Counted from the stretch's first letter, positions 1 to 12,933 are shown. The stretch: 64,000 bases of DNA from Mimachlamys varia (GCA_947623455.1 OX392543.1:22690757-22754756); one strand, 5' to 3'. Translations and numbers: made by a program. The notes: generated from the sequence alone by a model not told the origin.

Positions 1-620
1 TTGAAATAGTCTGGTGGCTCGATAAAGTGGCAACTACAATTACAAATGTAAACAGTAAGTCAAGTATAAAGATCTAAGTCCGTAAGAAGTACATAATTGT
101 TTATCGATCTTCAATTGCTGAAGTATACATTACGTCCAATACATATATACATAGATATACCATCTTATTATATTTCTAATAGTGTTTTAATGATGTGATA
201 TGTAATTTTTTTTGTTTCTACACTGTATATATGTCTTGATAAATGAGCGGTTTGCTCCAAAAAAAAAAAAAATGACAGCGCCATTTTCCCAACACTGTTA
301 GAATTACAATGTACTTCACTGGCCAACAAATATACTTTTTGAACGATCCGGAAGATTTTAATATTTTTATTATGATATTGACTTTATAACAAGTGTTTTA
401 TATGTGATTAACAAATTAGTCTCTTACAAATGTATTGAAACTAACAGTCTATATTGTCATCTGTTGTTTTGCCAAAATGTTGTAAGGAGATGGCTTAATA
501 AGTTGCTATAACTTGTGCCAAATCCTTTTCTCCAAACTTTGGTTAATAAAATATGTTTAAAGTCAAAGATCCGGTAATATTCGGGAAAATATCGTTACAA
601 GTAAACATACACACACATAT

Positions 621-830
621 GGAGATATTAGCCAAGTGGTAAAGGACAAGTAGTTAGCGCCCGATAAGGCAGCTCCTGCGAACTCCTCAGAATTGAATAA
701 GATATAACTGTATGTGTTAATTTTATTGATTGTATATCTGTGTACTGTAAAGCGCTTTAGAGTGTCTTATGTTAGCTAGATAGGGCGCTATATCAAATAT
801 TGTATATTAATTATCATTATTATTACTTAA
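621..830 (+). repeat. tRNA-derived SINE
   Basis: The 5' part carries an RNA polymerase III A-box-like TAGCCAAGTGG at about 632. The 3' part has the AAGCGCTTTAGAG and GGGCGCTATATCAAAT tail, ending in an ATT-rich run, that is typical of lophotrochozoan SINEs. The B box is degenerate. A related tail lies reversed at 22246-22320. Confidence 0.55.
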
Positions 831-2303
831 TTCTTTGACCCATAGATAGTTAAAATACACTTCAGAAATCATCATATTTTCTTATTTGATACATATGCAC
901 GGTTAGTCAGCGGTGTATATGACTAGTTTGGCGAATAGTCAAGTCTGACGCTGAACAATGACAAAATTATTTTACTAATGCTCACGCGGCGATGATCGTA
1001 ATATATAAAGATAGCTCTTATTCGTGTAATGGAAAACGGTGTTTTGAGACGACCCCCAGAAGTCGATTAAGATAACGACACTATCCGCCATGAAACCGGA
1101 AGTATGACGGCTAACCAAAGATCAAAGTTTTAACTACCGTCTACCTCTGTAAGAAAAATGATATGAACTTCACAATGGAATGGTGAAAAAAGACAATACT
1201 TTTAAGTTTAAACATATTAATTACAACGTTCATCGTTAAAGGATATCGACGACATTAGAAGAACAGGGAGTCTGGAGACAGAGGGGGCGTTTCCACAACA
1301 CACTGCGGAGTCCAGGTTGTAAATGACATCACGGAGTTTATATATGGATTTCTTTGTGAAAAACTTGCCGTTTTAATTATAAACAAGACTTGGATATGAA
1401 TTATTTTATACATTTGGATTTAAGCTGGTCTTGAAACCGAAGGAAAAGGCTTTTTGCAAGTAAGTAATATAGATTATCAATCTTGAGGAATAATTAATCA
1501 ACTTAATTATTGATCATCATTTTGATTTCCATGTATTTGAATTAATTTAATTTGTCTAATACTAATAGAAGAATGCGTATACGACGGGACATTTTCTTAT
1601 CATCAATTTGACGAATTATTCCCCTAAATCTTGACAAAGTTATTCAGGTAAACCTGAATAAATATACATGTACATGTACATCTACACATGTATATATGCA
1701 TCTATATATAATCTTGACCTTCGATAAAATCAAGCGTTAAGAAACATATCACTTAGTAAAATATGCAAATATGGGCAAGAAAAAACATAGACTGGTTCCC
1801 AGCCACATACTGGGATGTATAATGGAAGTCGACATGTTAGCTGAATGGGAGTGTATATATTATATGATCTCCTGAACTCGTACGAGGTTATCGCCACTGT
1901 TAACCAACGAATTCATATCTCCAGTAATAATCTCAAGGTCTATATATGTACTGTACAACAAGTGTCGACTATACGGACAAAAAATAGTTATTTTAAAATC
2001 AGGCCTTTTTTCACCGATATCCTATTAATAAATATTATGGAATTTCGTACTTTTTTAGTAAAAAAAAACACGAAAGAATTAACAAAATCGATGAAGTGGA
2101 AGATTTTTTTTGTATGCATTTAAATGTTTTTTCCCTTGTTAATGGAAAAAACGTGCATGGTTGGTGACGTGTATATACAGTTTGAATATAATTCATAGAC
2201 CTATATAGTCAGTGGGAGACTAAATTAAAAAAAATAGATTTAACGATGTTTAATTGTATGTGCAAGCCTCGATTAATTGATATTTGGTGGGACTTTTGCA
2301 AGT

Positions 2304-2610
2304 CTAGAGCACAGGCACATGTGGCCAGAAGAATATGCCTAGAAAATATATATGACAGCGGCTAAACATAGGCTATCAGACACTTGAAAAGAGGGGTGTC
2401 TGATAGGCGATTCTTTGTGTTTAACCGCCTTACGTATATGACGTATCAAACTGATATCTGGCAATAATTTTCATAGAGTTTTTACAAAAAATAAAATGAG
2501 ACTTTTGTGAATTTTTTTTGTAATATTAATACTTCACCTTGATATATGTAGACTGTCATATACATTATTTATTATGGCTATTCTCCTGGCCACATGTGCC
2601 TGTGTTCTAG
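2304..2610. mobile_element. MITE with about 35-bp terminal inverted repeats
   Basis: The left end starts CTAGAGCACAGGCACATGTG. The right end, read in reverse, starts CTAGAACACAGGCACATGTG, and similarity continues for about 35 bp. An inner hairpin (CTATCAGACAC near 2371 against GTGTCTGATAG near 2396) makes the left half strongly foldable. No coding capacity. The superfamily is not clear because CTAG at both ends hides the target duplication. Confidence 0.75.
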
Positions 2611-3516
2611 TTATAGATTGTAACTCAAACTGTAGTCGCGAAATAATTTCACGGGACTCGTGCAAGTCCACATATAATCATGGAATTATATTATTTATCT
2701 TAGTCCGTTATATACTACAGCTGACATATTTCACATGTTTTATTGGTTGAAGAGTGTATCTCATCAAAGTAAATTTCATTTCGATGTCGATATAAACCCC
2801 TAAAATCTAGTGTATACCCAAATACAACTGTGACAAATTCGCAGGTCCCTGTGATCGGTCCGTGTTTGGATATGATAAGAGTCCCGAGTATAACAATAGG
2901 GTATTGTCTCCGTAAAGATAACTGAAACCTGTTATTGTTGTTATGATGTTGACAGCATACTCCTCAGCTTTAACTTTAGCCTTATATCGATCTAAATAGA
3001 ACAGTGTAAAAAAAAAACCACCAACTTTTCTTCGAATAAAATGGATTTGATTTTTAATACTTCAAAAAGTTTTAAATTATTTTCCATTAATTCGTTAATC
3101 AAACATAGACACAGTCGTCAGTGTTTTTACCCTCCCCCCCCCCTGTATGACGTGAGGTAAATGGGGTTTACTACAAGTTTAGTCAAAATGACCGTCTTGA
3201 CTCTTGATACGGGGTTCGCAACAAGTTTAGTTAAAATGACCGTCTTGACTCGATACCGGATTTGCTAGAAGTTTAGTCAAAATGGCCGTATTGACTCTTC
3301 ATATGGGGTTGCTACAAGTTTAGTCAAAATGGCCGTCTTGACTCGATACCGGGTTTGCTAAAAGTTTAGTAGTCAAAATGACCGTCTTGACTCGATACCG
3401 GGTTTACTACAAGTTTAGTAGTCAAAATGGACGTCTTGACTCGTTATATGTGGTTTGCTAAAAGTTTATAGTAGTCAAAATGGCCGTCTTGACCCTTTAT
3501 ACGGGGTTTTACTACA

Positions 3517-4090
3517 AGTTTAGTCTAAATGGCCGTATTGACCCTCTATACGGGGTTTACTACAAGTTTAGTCAAAACGGCCGTCTTGATCCTTTAAACA
3601 GGGTTTTACTACAAGTTAAGTCAAAATGGCCGTCTTGACCCTTTATACGGGCTTTACTACAAGTTTAGACAAAATGGCCGTCTTCACCCTTCCTACGAGA
3701 TTTACTACAAGTTTAGTCAAAATGGCCGTCTTGACCCTTTATACGGGGTTTGCTAAAAGTTTAGTAGTCAAAATGGCCGTCTTGACTCTTTATACGGGGT
3801 TTTACTACAAGTTTAGTCTAAATGGCCGTCTTGACCCTCTATACGGAGTTTACTACAAGTTTAGTCAAAACGGCCGTCTTGATCCTTTAAACAGGGTTTT
3901 ACTACAAGTTAAGTCAAAATGGCCGTCTTGACCCTTTATACGGGCTTTACTACAAGTTTAGACAAAATGGCCGTCTTCACCCTTCCTACGAGATTTACTA
4001 CAAGTTTAGTCAAAATGGCCGTCTTGACCCTTTATACGGGGTTAGCTAAAAGTTTAGTAGTCAAAATGGCCGTCTTGACCCTTTATGCGG
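3517..4090. repeat. 293-bp higher-order duplication inside the satellite
   Basis: Blocks beginning about 3626 and 3919 share the same unusual unit order, including the rare TAGACAAAATGGCCGTCTTCACC unit split across them, at an offset of 293 bp. This is a local multi-unit duplication. Confidence 0.75.
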
Positions 4091-4849
4091 GGTTTACTAC
4101 AAGTTTAGTCAAAATGGCCGTCTTGACCCTTTATACGGCATTTACTACAAGTTTTGTCAAAATGGCCGTCTTGACCCTTTAAACCGGATTTACTACAAGT
4201 TTAGTCAAAATGACCGTCTTGACTCTTGATACGGGGTTTACTACAAGTTTAGTCAAAATGACCGTCTTGACTCTTGATGCGGTGTTCACTACAAGTTGAG
4301 TTAAAATGGCCGTCTTGACTCTGGATATGGGGTTTGCTATTAAAGTTTAGTCAAAATGGCCGTCTTGACCCTTCATACGAGATTTACTACAAGTTTAGTC
4401 AAAATGGCTGTCTTGACCCTTTATACGGGGTTTACTACAAGTTTAGTCAAAATGGCCGTCTTGACCCTTTATACGGGGTTTGCTAAAAGTTAAGTAGTCA
4501 AAATGGCCGTCTTGACCCTTTATGCGGGGTTTACTACAAGTTAGACAAAATGGCCGTCTTGACCCTTCATACGGGATTTACTACAAGTTTAGTCAAAATG
4601 GCCGTCTTGACCCTTGATACCGGGTTAACTACAAGTTTAGTCAAAATGGCCGTCTTGACCCTTCATACGAGATTTAATACAAGTTGAGTTAACATGGCTG
4701 TCTTGACCCTTTATACGGGGTTTACTGCAAGTTAAGTCAAAATGGCCGTCTTGACCCTTCATACGGGATTTACTAAAAGTTTAGTAGTCAAAATGGCCGT
4801 CTTGACCCTTTATGCGGGGTTTACTACAAGTTTAGTCAAAATGGCCGTC

Positions 4850-7800
4850 TTGACCCTTTATACGGCATTTACTACAAGTTTAGTCAAAATGGCCGTCTTG
4901 ACTCTTTATACGGGATTTACTACAAGTTTTGTCAAAATGGCCGTCTTGACCCTTTAAACCGGATTTACTACAAGTTTAGTCAAAATGACCGTCTTGACTC
5001 TTGATACGGGGTTTACTACAAGTTTAGTCAAAATGGCCGTCTTGACTCTTGATATGGGGTTTGCTATTTAAGTTTCGTCAAAATGGCCGTCTTGACCCTT
5101 CATACGAGATTTACTACAAGTTTAGTCAAAAGGCTGTCTTGACCCTTTATACGGGGTTTACTACAAGTTTAGTTAAAATGGCCGTCTTGACCCTTTATAC
5201 GGGGTTTGCTAAAAGTTTAGTAGTCAAAATGGCCGTCTTGACCCTTTATGCGGGGTTTACTACAAGTTTAGACAAAATGGCCGTCTTGACCCTTCATACG
5301 GGATTTACTACAAGTTTAGTCAAAATGGCCGTCTTGACCCTTTAAACCGGATTTACTACAAGTTTAGTCAAAATGACCGTCTTGACTCTTGATACGGGGT
5401 TTACTACAAGTTTAGTCAAAATGACCGTCTTGACTCTTGATGCGGTGTTCACTACAAGTTGAGTTAAAATGGCCGTCTTGACTCTGGATATGGGGTTTGC
5501 TATTAAAGTTTAGTCAAAATGGCCGTCTTGACCCTTCATACGAGATTTACTACAAGTTTAGTCAAAATGGCTGTCTTGACCCTTTATACGGGGTTTACTA
5601 CAAGTTTAGTCAAAATGGCCGTCTTGACCCTTTATACGGGGTTTGCTAAAAGTTAAGTAGTCAAAATGGCCGTCTTGACTCTTTATGCGGGGTTTACTAC
5701 AAGTTTAGACAAAATGGCCGTCTTGACCCTTCATACGGGATTTACTACAAGTTTAGTCAAAATGGCCGTCTTGACCCTTGATACCGGGTTCACTACAAGT
5801 TTAGTCAAAATGGCCGTCTTGACCCTTCATACGAGATTTAATACAAGTTGAGTTAACATGGCTGTCTTGACCCTTTATACGGGGTTTACTGCAAGTTTAG
5901 TCAAAATGACCGTCTTGACTCTTGATGCGGGGTTCACTACAAGTTGAGTTAAAATGGCCGTCTTGACTCTTGATATGGGGTTTGCTATTTAAGTTTAATC
6001 AAAATGGCCGTGTTGACCCTTCATACGGGGTTTACTACAAGTTTTGTCAAAAAGGCAGACTTGACCCTTTATACGGGATTTACTACAAGTTTTGTCAAAA
6101 TGGCCGTCTTGACTCTTGATACGGGGTTCGCTACAAGTTGAGTTAAAATGGCCGTCTTGACTCTTGATACGGGGTTTACTACAAGTTTAGTCAAATTAGC
6201 CGTCTTGACTCTTGATACAGGGGTTCAGTACAAGCTTAGTCAAAATGGCCGTCTTGACTCTTTATACGGGGCTTACTACAAGTTTAGTCAAAATGGCCGT
6301 CTTGACTTTCGATACGGGGTTCGCTACAAGTTTAGTCAAAATGGCCGTCTTGACTTTCGATACGGAGTTCGCTACAAGTTTAGTCAAAATGGCCGTCTTG
6401 ACTTTTGATACGGGGTTTGCTTCAAGTTTAGTCAAAATGGCCGTCTTGACTTTCGATACGGGGTTCGCTACAAGTTTAGTCAAAATGGCCGTCTTGACTC
6501 TTGATACGGGGTTCGCTACAAGTTTAGTTAAAATGGCCGTCTTGACCCTTTATACGGGCTTCGCTACAAGCTTAGTCAAAATGGCCGTCTTGACTCTTTA
6601 TACGGGGCTTACTACAAGTTTAGTCAAAATGGCCGTCTTGACTCTTTATACGGGGTTTAGTACAAGTTTAGTCAAAATGGCCGTCTTGACTCTTTATATG
6701 GGGTTTAGTACAAGTTTAGTCGGAATGGCCGTCTTGACTTTCGATACGGGGTTCGCTACAAGTTTAGTCAAAATGACCGTCTTGACTCTTGATACGGGGT
6801 TCGCTACAAGTTTAGTCAAAATGGCCGTCTTGACTCTTGATACGGGGTTCGCTACAAGTTTAGTTAAAATGGCCGTCTTGACCCTTTATACGGCATTTAC
6901 TACAAGTTTAGTCAAAATGGCCGTCTTGACTCTTTATACGGGATTTACTACAAGTTTTGTCAAAATGGCCGTCTTGACCCTTTAAACCGGATTTACTACA
7001 AGTTTAGTCAAAATGACCGTCTTGACTCTTGATACGGGGTTTACTACAAGTTTAGTCAAAATGGCCGTCTTGACTCTTGATATGGGGTTTGCTATTTAAG
7101 TTTCGTCAAAATGGCCGTCTTGACCCTTCATACGAGATTTACTACAAGTTTAGTCAAAAGGCTGTCTTGACCCTTTATACGGGGTTTACTACAAGTTTAG
7201 TTAAAATGGCCGTCTTGACCCTTTATACGGGGTTTGCTAAAAGTTTAGTAGTCAAAATGGCCGTCTTGACCCTTTATGCGGGGTTTACTACAAGTTTAGA
7301 CAAAATGGCCGTCTTGACCCTTCATACGGGATTTACTACAAGTTTAGTCAAAATGGCCGTCTTGACCCTTTAAACCGGATTTACTACAAGTTTAGTCAAA
7401 ATGACCGTCTTGACTCTTGATACGGGGTTTACTACAAGTTTAGTCAAAATGACCGTCTTGACTCTTGATGCGGTGTTCACTACAAGTTGAGTTAAAATGG
7501 CCGTCTTGACTCTGGATATGGGGTTTGCTATTAAAGTTTAGTCAAAATGGCCGTCTTGACCCTTCATACGAGATTTACTACAAGTTTAGTCAAAATGGCT
7601 GTCTTGACCCTTTATACGGGGTTTACTACAAGTTTAGTCAAAATGGCCGTCTTGACCCTTTATACGGGGTTTGCTAAAAGTTAAGTAGTCAAAATGGCCG
7701 TCTTGACTCTTTATGCGGGGTTTACTACAAGTTTAGACAAAATGGCCGTCTTGACCCTTCATACGGGATTTACTACAAGTTTAGTCAAAATGGCCGTCTT

Positions 7801-8905
7801 GACCCTTGATACCGGGTTCACTACAAGTTTAGTCAAAATGGCCGTCTTGACCCTTCATACGAGATTTAATACAAGTTGAGTTAACATGGCTGTCTTGACC
7901 CTTTATACGGGGTTTACTGCAAGTTTAGTCAAAATGACCGTCTTGACTCTTGATGCGGGGTTCACTACAAGTTGAGTTAAAATGGCCGTCTTGACTCTTG
8001 ATATGGGGTTTGCTATTTAAGTTTAATCAAAATGGCCGTGTTGACCCTTTATACGGGGTTTACTACAAGTTTTGTCAAAAAGGCAGACTTGACCCTTTAT
8101 ACGGGATTTACTACAAGTTTTGTCAAAATGGCCGTCTTGACTCTTGATACGGGGTTCGCTACAAGTTGAGTTAAAATGGCCGTCTTGACTCTTGATACGG
8201 GGTTTACTACAAGTTTAGTCAAATTAGCCGTCTTGACTCTTGATACAGGGGTTCAGTACAAGCTTAGTCAAAATGGCCGTCTTGACTCTTTATACGGGGC
8301 TTACTACAAGTTTAGTCAAAATGGCCGTCTTGACTTTCGATACGGGGTTCGCTACAAGTTTAGTCAAAATGGCCGTCTTGACTTTCGATACGGAGTTCGC
8401 TACAAGTTTAGTCAAAATGGCCGTCTTGACTTTTGATACGGGGTTCGCTTCAAGTTTAGTCAAAATGGCCGTCTTGACTTTCGATACGGGGTTCGCTACA
8501 AGTTTAGTCAAAATGGCCGTCTTGACTCTTGATACGGGGTTCGCTACAAGTTTAGTTAAAATGGCCGTCTTGACCCTTTATACGGGCTTCGCTACAAGCT
8601 TAGTCAAAATGGCCGTCTTGACTCTTTATACGGGGCTTACTACAAGTTTAGTCAAAATGGCCGTCTTGACTCTTTATACGGGGTTTAGTACAAGTTTAGT
8701 CAAAATGGCCGTCTTGACTCTTTATATGGGGTTTAGTACAAGTTTAGTCGGAATGGCCGTCTTGACTTTCGATACGGGGTTCGCTACAAGTTTAGTCAAA
8801 ATGACCGTCTTGACTCTTGATACGGGGTTCGCTACAAGTTTAGTCAAAATGGCCGTCTTGACTCTTGATACGGGGTTCGCTACAAGTTTAGTTAAAATGG
8901 CCGTC
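4850..8905. repeat. Tandem 2028-bp higher-order repeat, two near-identical copies
   Basis: Landmark variant units recur at a constant 2028-bp offset: 5049/7077, 5666/7694, 6148/8176, 6212/8240 and 6262/8290. Copy 1 runs about 4850-6877 and copy 2 about 6878-8905. I saw only a few substitutions (for example CTTCATACGG near 6026 against CTTTATACGG near 8047, and TTTGCTTC near 6416 against TTCGCTTC near 8444). An older block is duplicated at an offset of 1163 bp (4261/5424). The near-identity means a very recent duplication or an assembly artefact. Confidence 0.9.
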
Positions 8906-9723
8906 TTGACTCTTGATACGGGGTTTGCTACAAGTTGAGTTAAAATGGCCGTCTTGACTCAAAGGGTTTGCTACAAGTTTAGTTAAAATGGCCGTCTTGA
9001 CTTTTGATATGGGGTTTGCTATTTAAGTTAAGTCAAAATGGCCGTCTTGACTCTTGATATGGGGTTTCCTACAAGTTTAGTCAAATTGGCCGTCTTGATA
9101 CTTGATACGGGGTTTGCTACAAGTTTAGTCAAAATGGCCACCTGGACCCTTTATACTGGATTTAGTACAAGTTGAGTCAAAATGGCCGTCTTGACTATTG
9201 ATTTGGGGTTTAGTACAACTTTAGTTAAATTGGCCGTCTTGACTCTTGATACGGGGTTTACTACAAGTTGAGTCAAATTGGCCGTCTTGACTTTCGATAC
9301 GGAGTTTGCTACAAGTTTAGTCAATATATAAGATATCGCATATAATTCGATAAAATACAAAATCGACTTTGCTCCTTTAATAAATGTTAAGTTGGCTTGC
9401 CATACAAAATATGTAACTGACATCAAAAGAATGGTAAAGCAATGTAACGGTAAAATTGACTCGCTTTGAAGCTGGCTGTCGCTCTTTAGGAGAGTTAACA
9501 GGCTAGCGATTGGTTAATTTGTTGGTTTTTTTTACCAGAGACAAATCAAATACCTTTTTAATGTCTTCATTTTTTTCCATGACGCGATCAAGAGTGTGGC
9601 CTAAGGAATGACAATTTTGTAATACTTCATAACAACTTTATTTACCAGTAATACCCGATTCGTGATACTGTACCAAATCAATATTCCCTAAAACGGTATA
9701 ATGATGAGTTGGCAGTTCTAAAC

Positions 9724-9976
9724 ACTGGGACCTGAGAATTTGTTACAGCTAGTTGTGGACCAAAAATAGGGTGTTTAGCGTAATTTTACACATTTGGCGG
9801 GTTAAGATCAATTTTCGATAAAACGCCCCCTTCAATAGCCATAAAAGTTAACTTTAATGACCATTGAGGGGGGCATTTTTATCGAAATTGATCTTAACCC
9901 TCCAAATGTGTAAAAATACTCTAAACACCCTATTTTAGGTCCAAAACTAGCTGTAACAAATTATCAGGTCCCTGTG
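9724..9976. mobile_element. Palindromic MITE with 9-bp target duplication
   Basis: Almost the whole element is a hairpin: the left arm (GGGACCTGAGAATTTGTTAC onward) matches the reverse of the right arm for about 110 bp. GTTCTAAAC flanks it on both sides (9715-9723 and 9977-9985). A 9-bp target duplication suggests a Mutator-like or related DNA transposon. A single arm of the same family lies at 11866-11990. Confidence 0.85.
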
Positions 9977-10113
9977 GTTCTAAACTGAGGGAATATATTT
10001 GATTGTGTAACTACGGAAATGAACAATTCACAAAAAACACAGAATTAGATTAGATTAGCTGCTGTCTAAGTTAATTACAAAAAACTACAAATAAGACCCG
10101 GGTAATCAAAACC

Positions 10114-10504
10114 CAATCTGATTAAAATCATATCTTGTTTTCCGCGCCGTTCCGTAAACTTCTCTCTGCTGCGTGAAGATATTAGAAAATCCCATAGAGG
10201 GTCTAGTCCAGATGACCTTTTGCATTAGCCAATCGCATTACTACTGTCAGAATCTTGACAGTGAAAGTTTGAGGCGACAAAGTTTGCATAATCGCATTTG
10301 TCCGTTTAGGCCGTTTCGTCACCAAAACGTTCATGTGGAATAATGTGACGAAATGACTTGCTGCAAGATGACAGATCATTGGAAAATTATTTTAGTGTTT
10401 AAGTTAAGAGGCGACAAAGGTCAACTGAACATGACCTCTTAAGGGATGTTCTCAGATCCTTGTAAAACGGAGTGAGAAAAAGGATATGTATTTTAATCAG
10501 ATTG
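10114..10504. mobile_element. MITE family M3, copy 1
   Basis: Bounded by CAATCTGATTAAAATCAT and the reversed AATCAGATTG. It carries the CCGCGCCGTTCCGTAAAC motif just inside the left end. Copies 2 (17560-17960) and 3 (55697-56074) share ends and interior; copy 2 has its interior in the opposite orientation. Non-coding. Confidence 0.8.
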
Positions 10505-10623
10505 ATCAAAATCAGTAAAGCAAACAACCTTATCGAAGTTTAGATATTAGCTCGGGGTAGAACGGATATGCGAATCATGTCTATTTTAAACGAAGAACAT
10601 TCAATCGTATGTTACTGTAGACC

Positions 10624-10664
10624 TATATATTTAAGTCTGGTATGGCACTTGTTCAAGTCAGTCC
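10624..10664 (+). promoter_or_regulatory. Candidate core promoter of Rab gene 1
   Basis: TATATATTTAAG at 10624 is followed, at initiator-like spacing, by TCAGTCC (A at 10660), and the in-frame candidate first exon begins at 10690. This is consensus matching only, and TATA-like strings are common in AT-rich DNA. Confidence 0.3.
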
Positions 10665-10689
10665 CCGTCAGAACTGTAGACTTGTAGCT

Positions 10690-10750
10690 ATGATTCAACA
10701 ATTCGGCACTTACTTGCCTTGCCTAGTCGACATTGATGTTGACAGTACAG
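10690..10750 (+). CDS. Candidate upstream first coding exon of Rab gene 1
   Basis: An ATG at 10690 opens 20 codons plus one base, read as MIQQFGTYLPCLVDIDVDST, and ends at a CAG|GTAATA donor. The acceptor at 13098-13099 (TTGCAG) begins with AC then ATG, so joining gives a GAC codon and continues in frame into the Rab start at 13102. The result would be a 242-aa protein with a 20-residue extension plus the joining Asp. Against it: the acceptor has a poor pyrimidine tract, frame continuity has a one-in-three chance, and Rab N-termini vary. If the exon is non-coding, translation starts at 13102. Confidence 0.4.
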
Positions 10751-11865
10751 GTAATATATATTATTTGTTAAATCTTCAAGTGTTTTGAAGTCTGGACTAT
10801 TTCTGTAAAGGATAAACTATGAACTTAAATTGATTTGATATTCTTTTTTTTTTGAACCGCTGTATGTTTGAAATGCCTTAATGCCAAATCAAAGGTGTCA
10901 ATATATAAGTTCATATTTTAGAGGTTCAGCTGAATTGGTTTACTTCATATTTATGTCTCTTAAACAGCAATTTCTGACCAGAACTCAACGTCATCAGACA
11001 TATTCTCAACTACAGCTTTGAAATAATAATTTTGCTCTCAATTTTTAATTTCTTCTCTCTTATTCCCCCCCCCCCCCTGTCATTAGCGCCCTTTCATTCT
11101 CAATTTGACATATACCGGAAGTCAATCAAGCATTGAATACACTTTTTAGTACATTGGGGTATGAAAAAATAAAAGTTGTTTGCAAACCGTATGAAAGTTT
11201 GCAAGCAAAATATTTTTCGTAAACCTATGAAACTAAAACATAATTGACATCAACGCTTATATTAAATTAATTTCTGAAACTTTTTTTTTCAAATTTAAAA
11301 CATGTTTATGTACAATTTGACTGATCTAACAACAGATTCTTTGTTACAAATCAGTACGCAACGTCAATTGCCGCATTGTGACGTCACATTTCTCGCGCCA
11401 TTTTCGGATTTTTTTTATAGAGGTATGAAAAGAACATCTCAACCAATGAGAAAGCCGCATTCTGCATACACTGAATGGGAAATTAATTATTATGACGTAG
11501 ATGCGGATATATATTCCTAATCCTATTGTCATGAAATGTATGTTACATTGCTACGCTATACAGCTGTAGGAACAAATATCACACTATACCATTCTTAAAC
11601 TTTGATTAACTTTAGTCGTTTTCTCCCTCCATGATGAGGTCGAAAGTCAATCTGTACTGTTAACATTCATCAACAACTTAATATTTAAAAAAAAGTTACG
11701 TAACTCATTTACCAATAAAGAACATTCTTACCTTTGGATTGGAAGAGTTCCGAAATATATCTGAATACTGAATTTAGGGGCGAAAGGCAGAATGTTGACT
11801 CGACGAAAGTGTAGGCTTATACATATCCGTAGCTTGATACCTTTTAGAGAACCAGATCACAGGGA

Positions 11866-11990
11866 CCTGAGAATTTGCTTCCACTAGTTTTGGATTTTAA
11901 CTAGGGCGTTGAGAGTAATTTTTACACTTTTAAGGGGTTTAGATTAATTTTCGATGAAAATGCCCCATAATTAATGCTGGCTTATTTTTC
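11866..11990 (+). repeat. Half copy of the palindromic MITE at 9724
   Basis: It begins ACAGGGACCTGAGAATTTG and follows one arm of the 9724-9976 element through GATGAAAATGCCCC, without the opposite arm. Confidence 0.6.
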
Positions 11991-12421
11991 GGGGAAATTA
12001 ACAAAGACAAATTCGAATTTCATCGCATATTAAAAATCCTTTCGACTGAACAAATATGTGACATGCGATCAGTTACAAATGTGTTTAGGTCACAATGACA
12101 TATTCCGTTTATTATTTTGTTAGCGATAACTTCTTAAACTGAATATGCGCGTTATTTTGCATGTCATACACAGGGATGACTCAGGTAAGGAGTCTTTAAT
12201 ATGAACATGTAAAACAGAAGATACTGTGTGGATGTGGAGAAAAAATGACGAATTAACACAATCGTGACTATAATAAGTAAATTAATCAAATCATTGTCAC
12301 CCCTCCCATCCACATCCCCACCCAAAACCCCGATAATCATATAGAAAACTTTATTTATTTTACAACAATTACGAAACAAGTTATCCAACTAATAATAAGC
12401 ACTCTTGATGGCATGGGTGTT

Positions 12422-12690
12422 AGCGCGCATGTGGCCTTATTGTGAGAGGAAACCTGTGTACCAAGATTTCACAAGATTTTATTAATTCACCCAGACACAT
12501 GGAAATGTGTAACATGAGGACATATTGACAATCAAAATACATCAGCATGACAAGAGACCCGGAGAATCCCGCCTGGTCAGGCAGGAGACCCCATACTTTT
12601 TCACGTCCGATTTGGGAATCGAACCACGCGCCGGCTGCCTTGGCGAAAAGCAAGTGTGCTATTCACTGCACCACCCGACCACCCATCCGA
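12422..12690 (-). repeat. tRNA-derived SINE, reverse orientation
   Basis: Read on the - strand from 12690 it starts GGTCGGGTGGTGCAGTG (A-box-like) and has GGTTCGATTCC (a perfect B box) near 12615, followed by a non-tRNA body with CAGGCGGGATTCTCCGG. It lacks a foldable acceptor stem with proper spacing, so it is a SINE and not a working tRNA gene. Confidence 0.7.
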
Positions 12691-12933
12691 TAAACATGAT
12701 ATATTCATTCGACCAGGAAAACTGTTCGGGCTTTTCGTTTGATAAGTTAGTTTTAAATGGCTAAATCTCATTTTGGTAGGTTATGGATTTTCGATAATTT
12801 GCTTCAAATCGGTTATCTTTGGGTACGTGTGTATGTGAAATATGTTTAAGTATTGTCGGTGTATGGTGATGGACATGACTGTGATGATGATTAACTATTG
12901 CATTAGTCAGTGTGATGATGTTTGAGTTTTGGA

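Larger units (their letters stand above)
1..3161. other. Left flank, no gene recognised
   Basis: No open frame here looks like a known protein; the longest (1845-2123, 92 aa) is low-complexity. The stretch holds a SINE (621-830), a MITE (2304-2610) and poly(A) runs. A splice-donor-like GTAAGT at about 1460, after a moderately GC-rich stretch, could end an untranslated exon of the Rab gene downstream, but nothing confirms it. Confidence 0.5.
3162..9324. repeat. 48-bp satellite array, about 128 units
   Basis: The unit is 48 bp, typically reading from ATGGCCGTCTTGACC through ACTACAAGTTTAGTCAAA. Because 48 is 16 codons, one + frame reads MAVLTLYTGFTTSLVK repeatedly, and the opposite strand is also open for long stretches. 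Variants include 51-bp units with an extra GTA (AGTTTAGTAGTC) and irregular units (GGGTTTGCTATTTAAG). CCCTTTATACGGGGTTTAC types dominate on the left and CTCTTGATACGGGGTTCGC types on the right. A C-run (3132-3143) precedes the array and unique AT-rich DNA follows it. The many frame-breaking units, and the absence of a signal peptide or domain, argue against a protein-coding gene. Confidence 0.95.
9325..10689. other. Satellite-to-gene spacer
   Basis: No gene is seen. 9450-9540 resembles the middle of the MITE family found at 16126, 20763 and 31320. Two complete MITEs follow (9724-9976 and 10114-10504). The rest is AT-rich and unassigned. Confidence 0.5.

Noticed and set aside
3626..8938. Long repetitive frames (up to 257 aa) as secreted or membrane proteins
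   Set aside because: They exist only because the repeat unit is 48 bp. Starts are internal to units, both strands are open, and irregular units break the frame at random.
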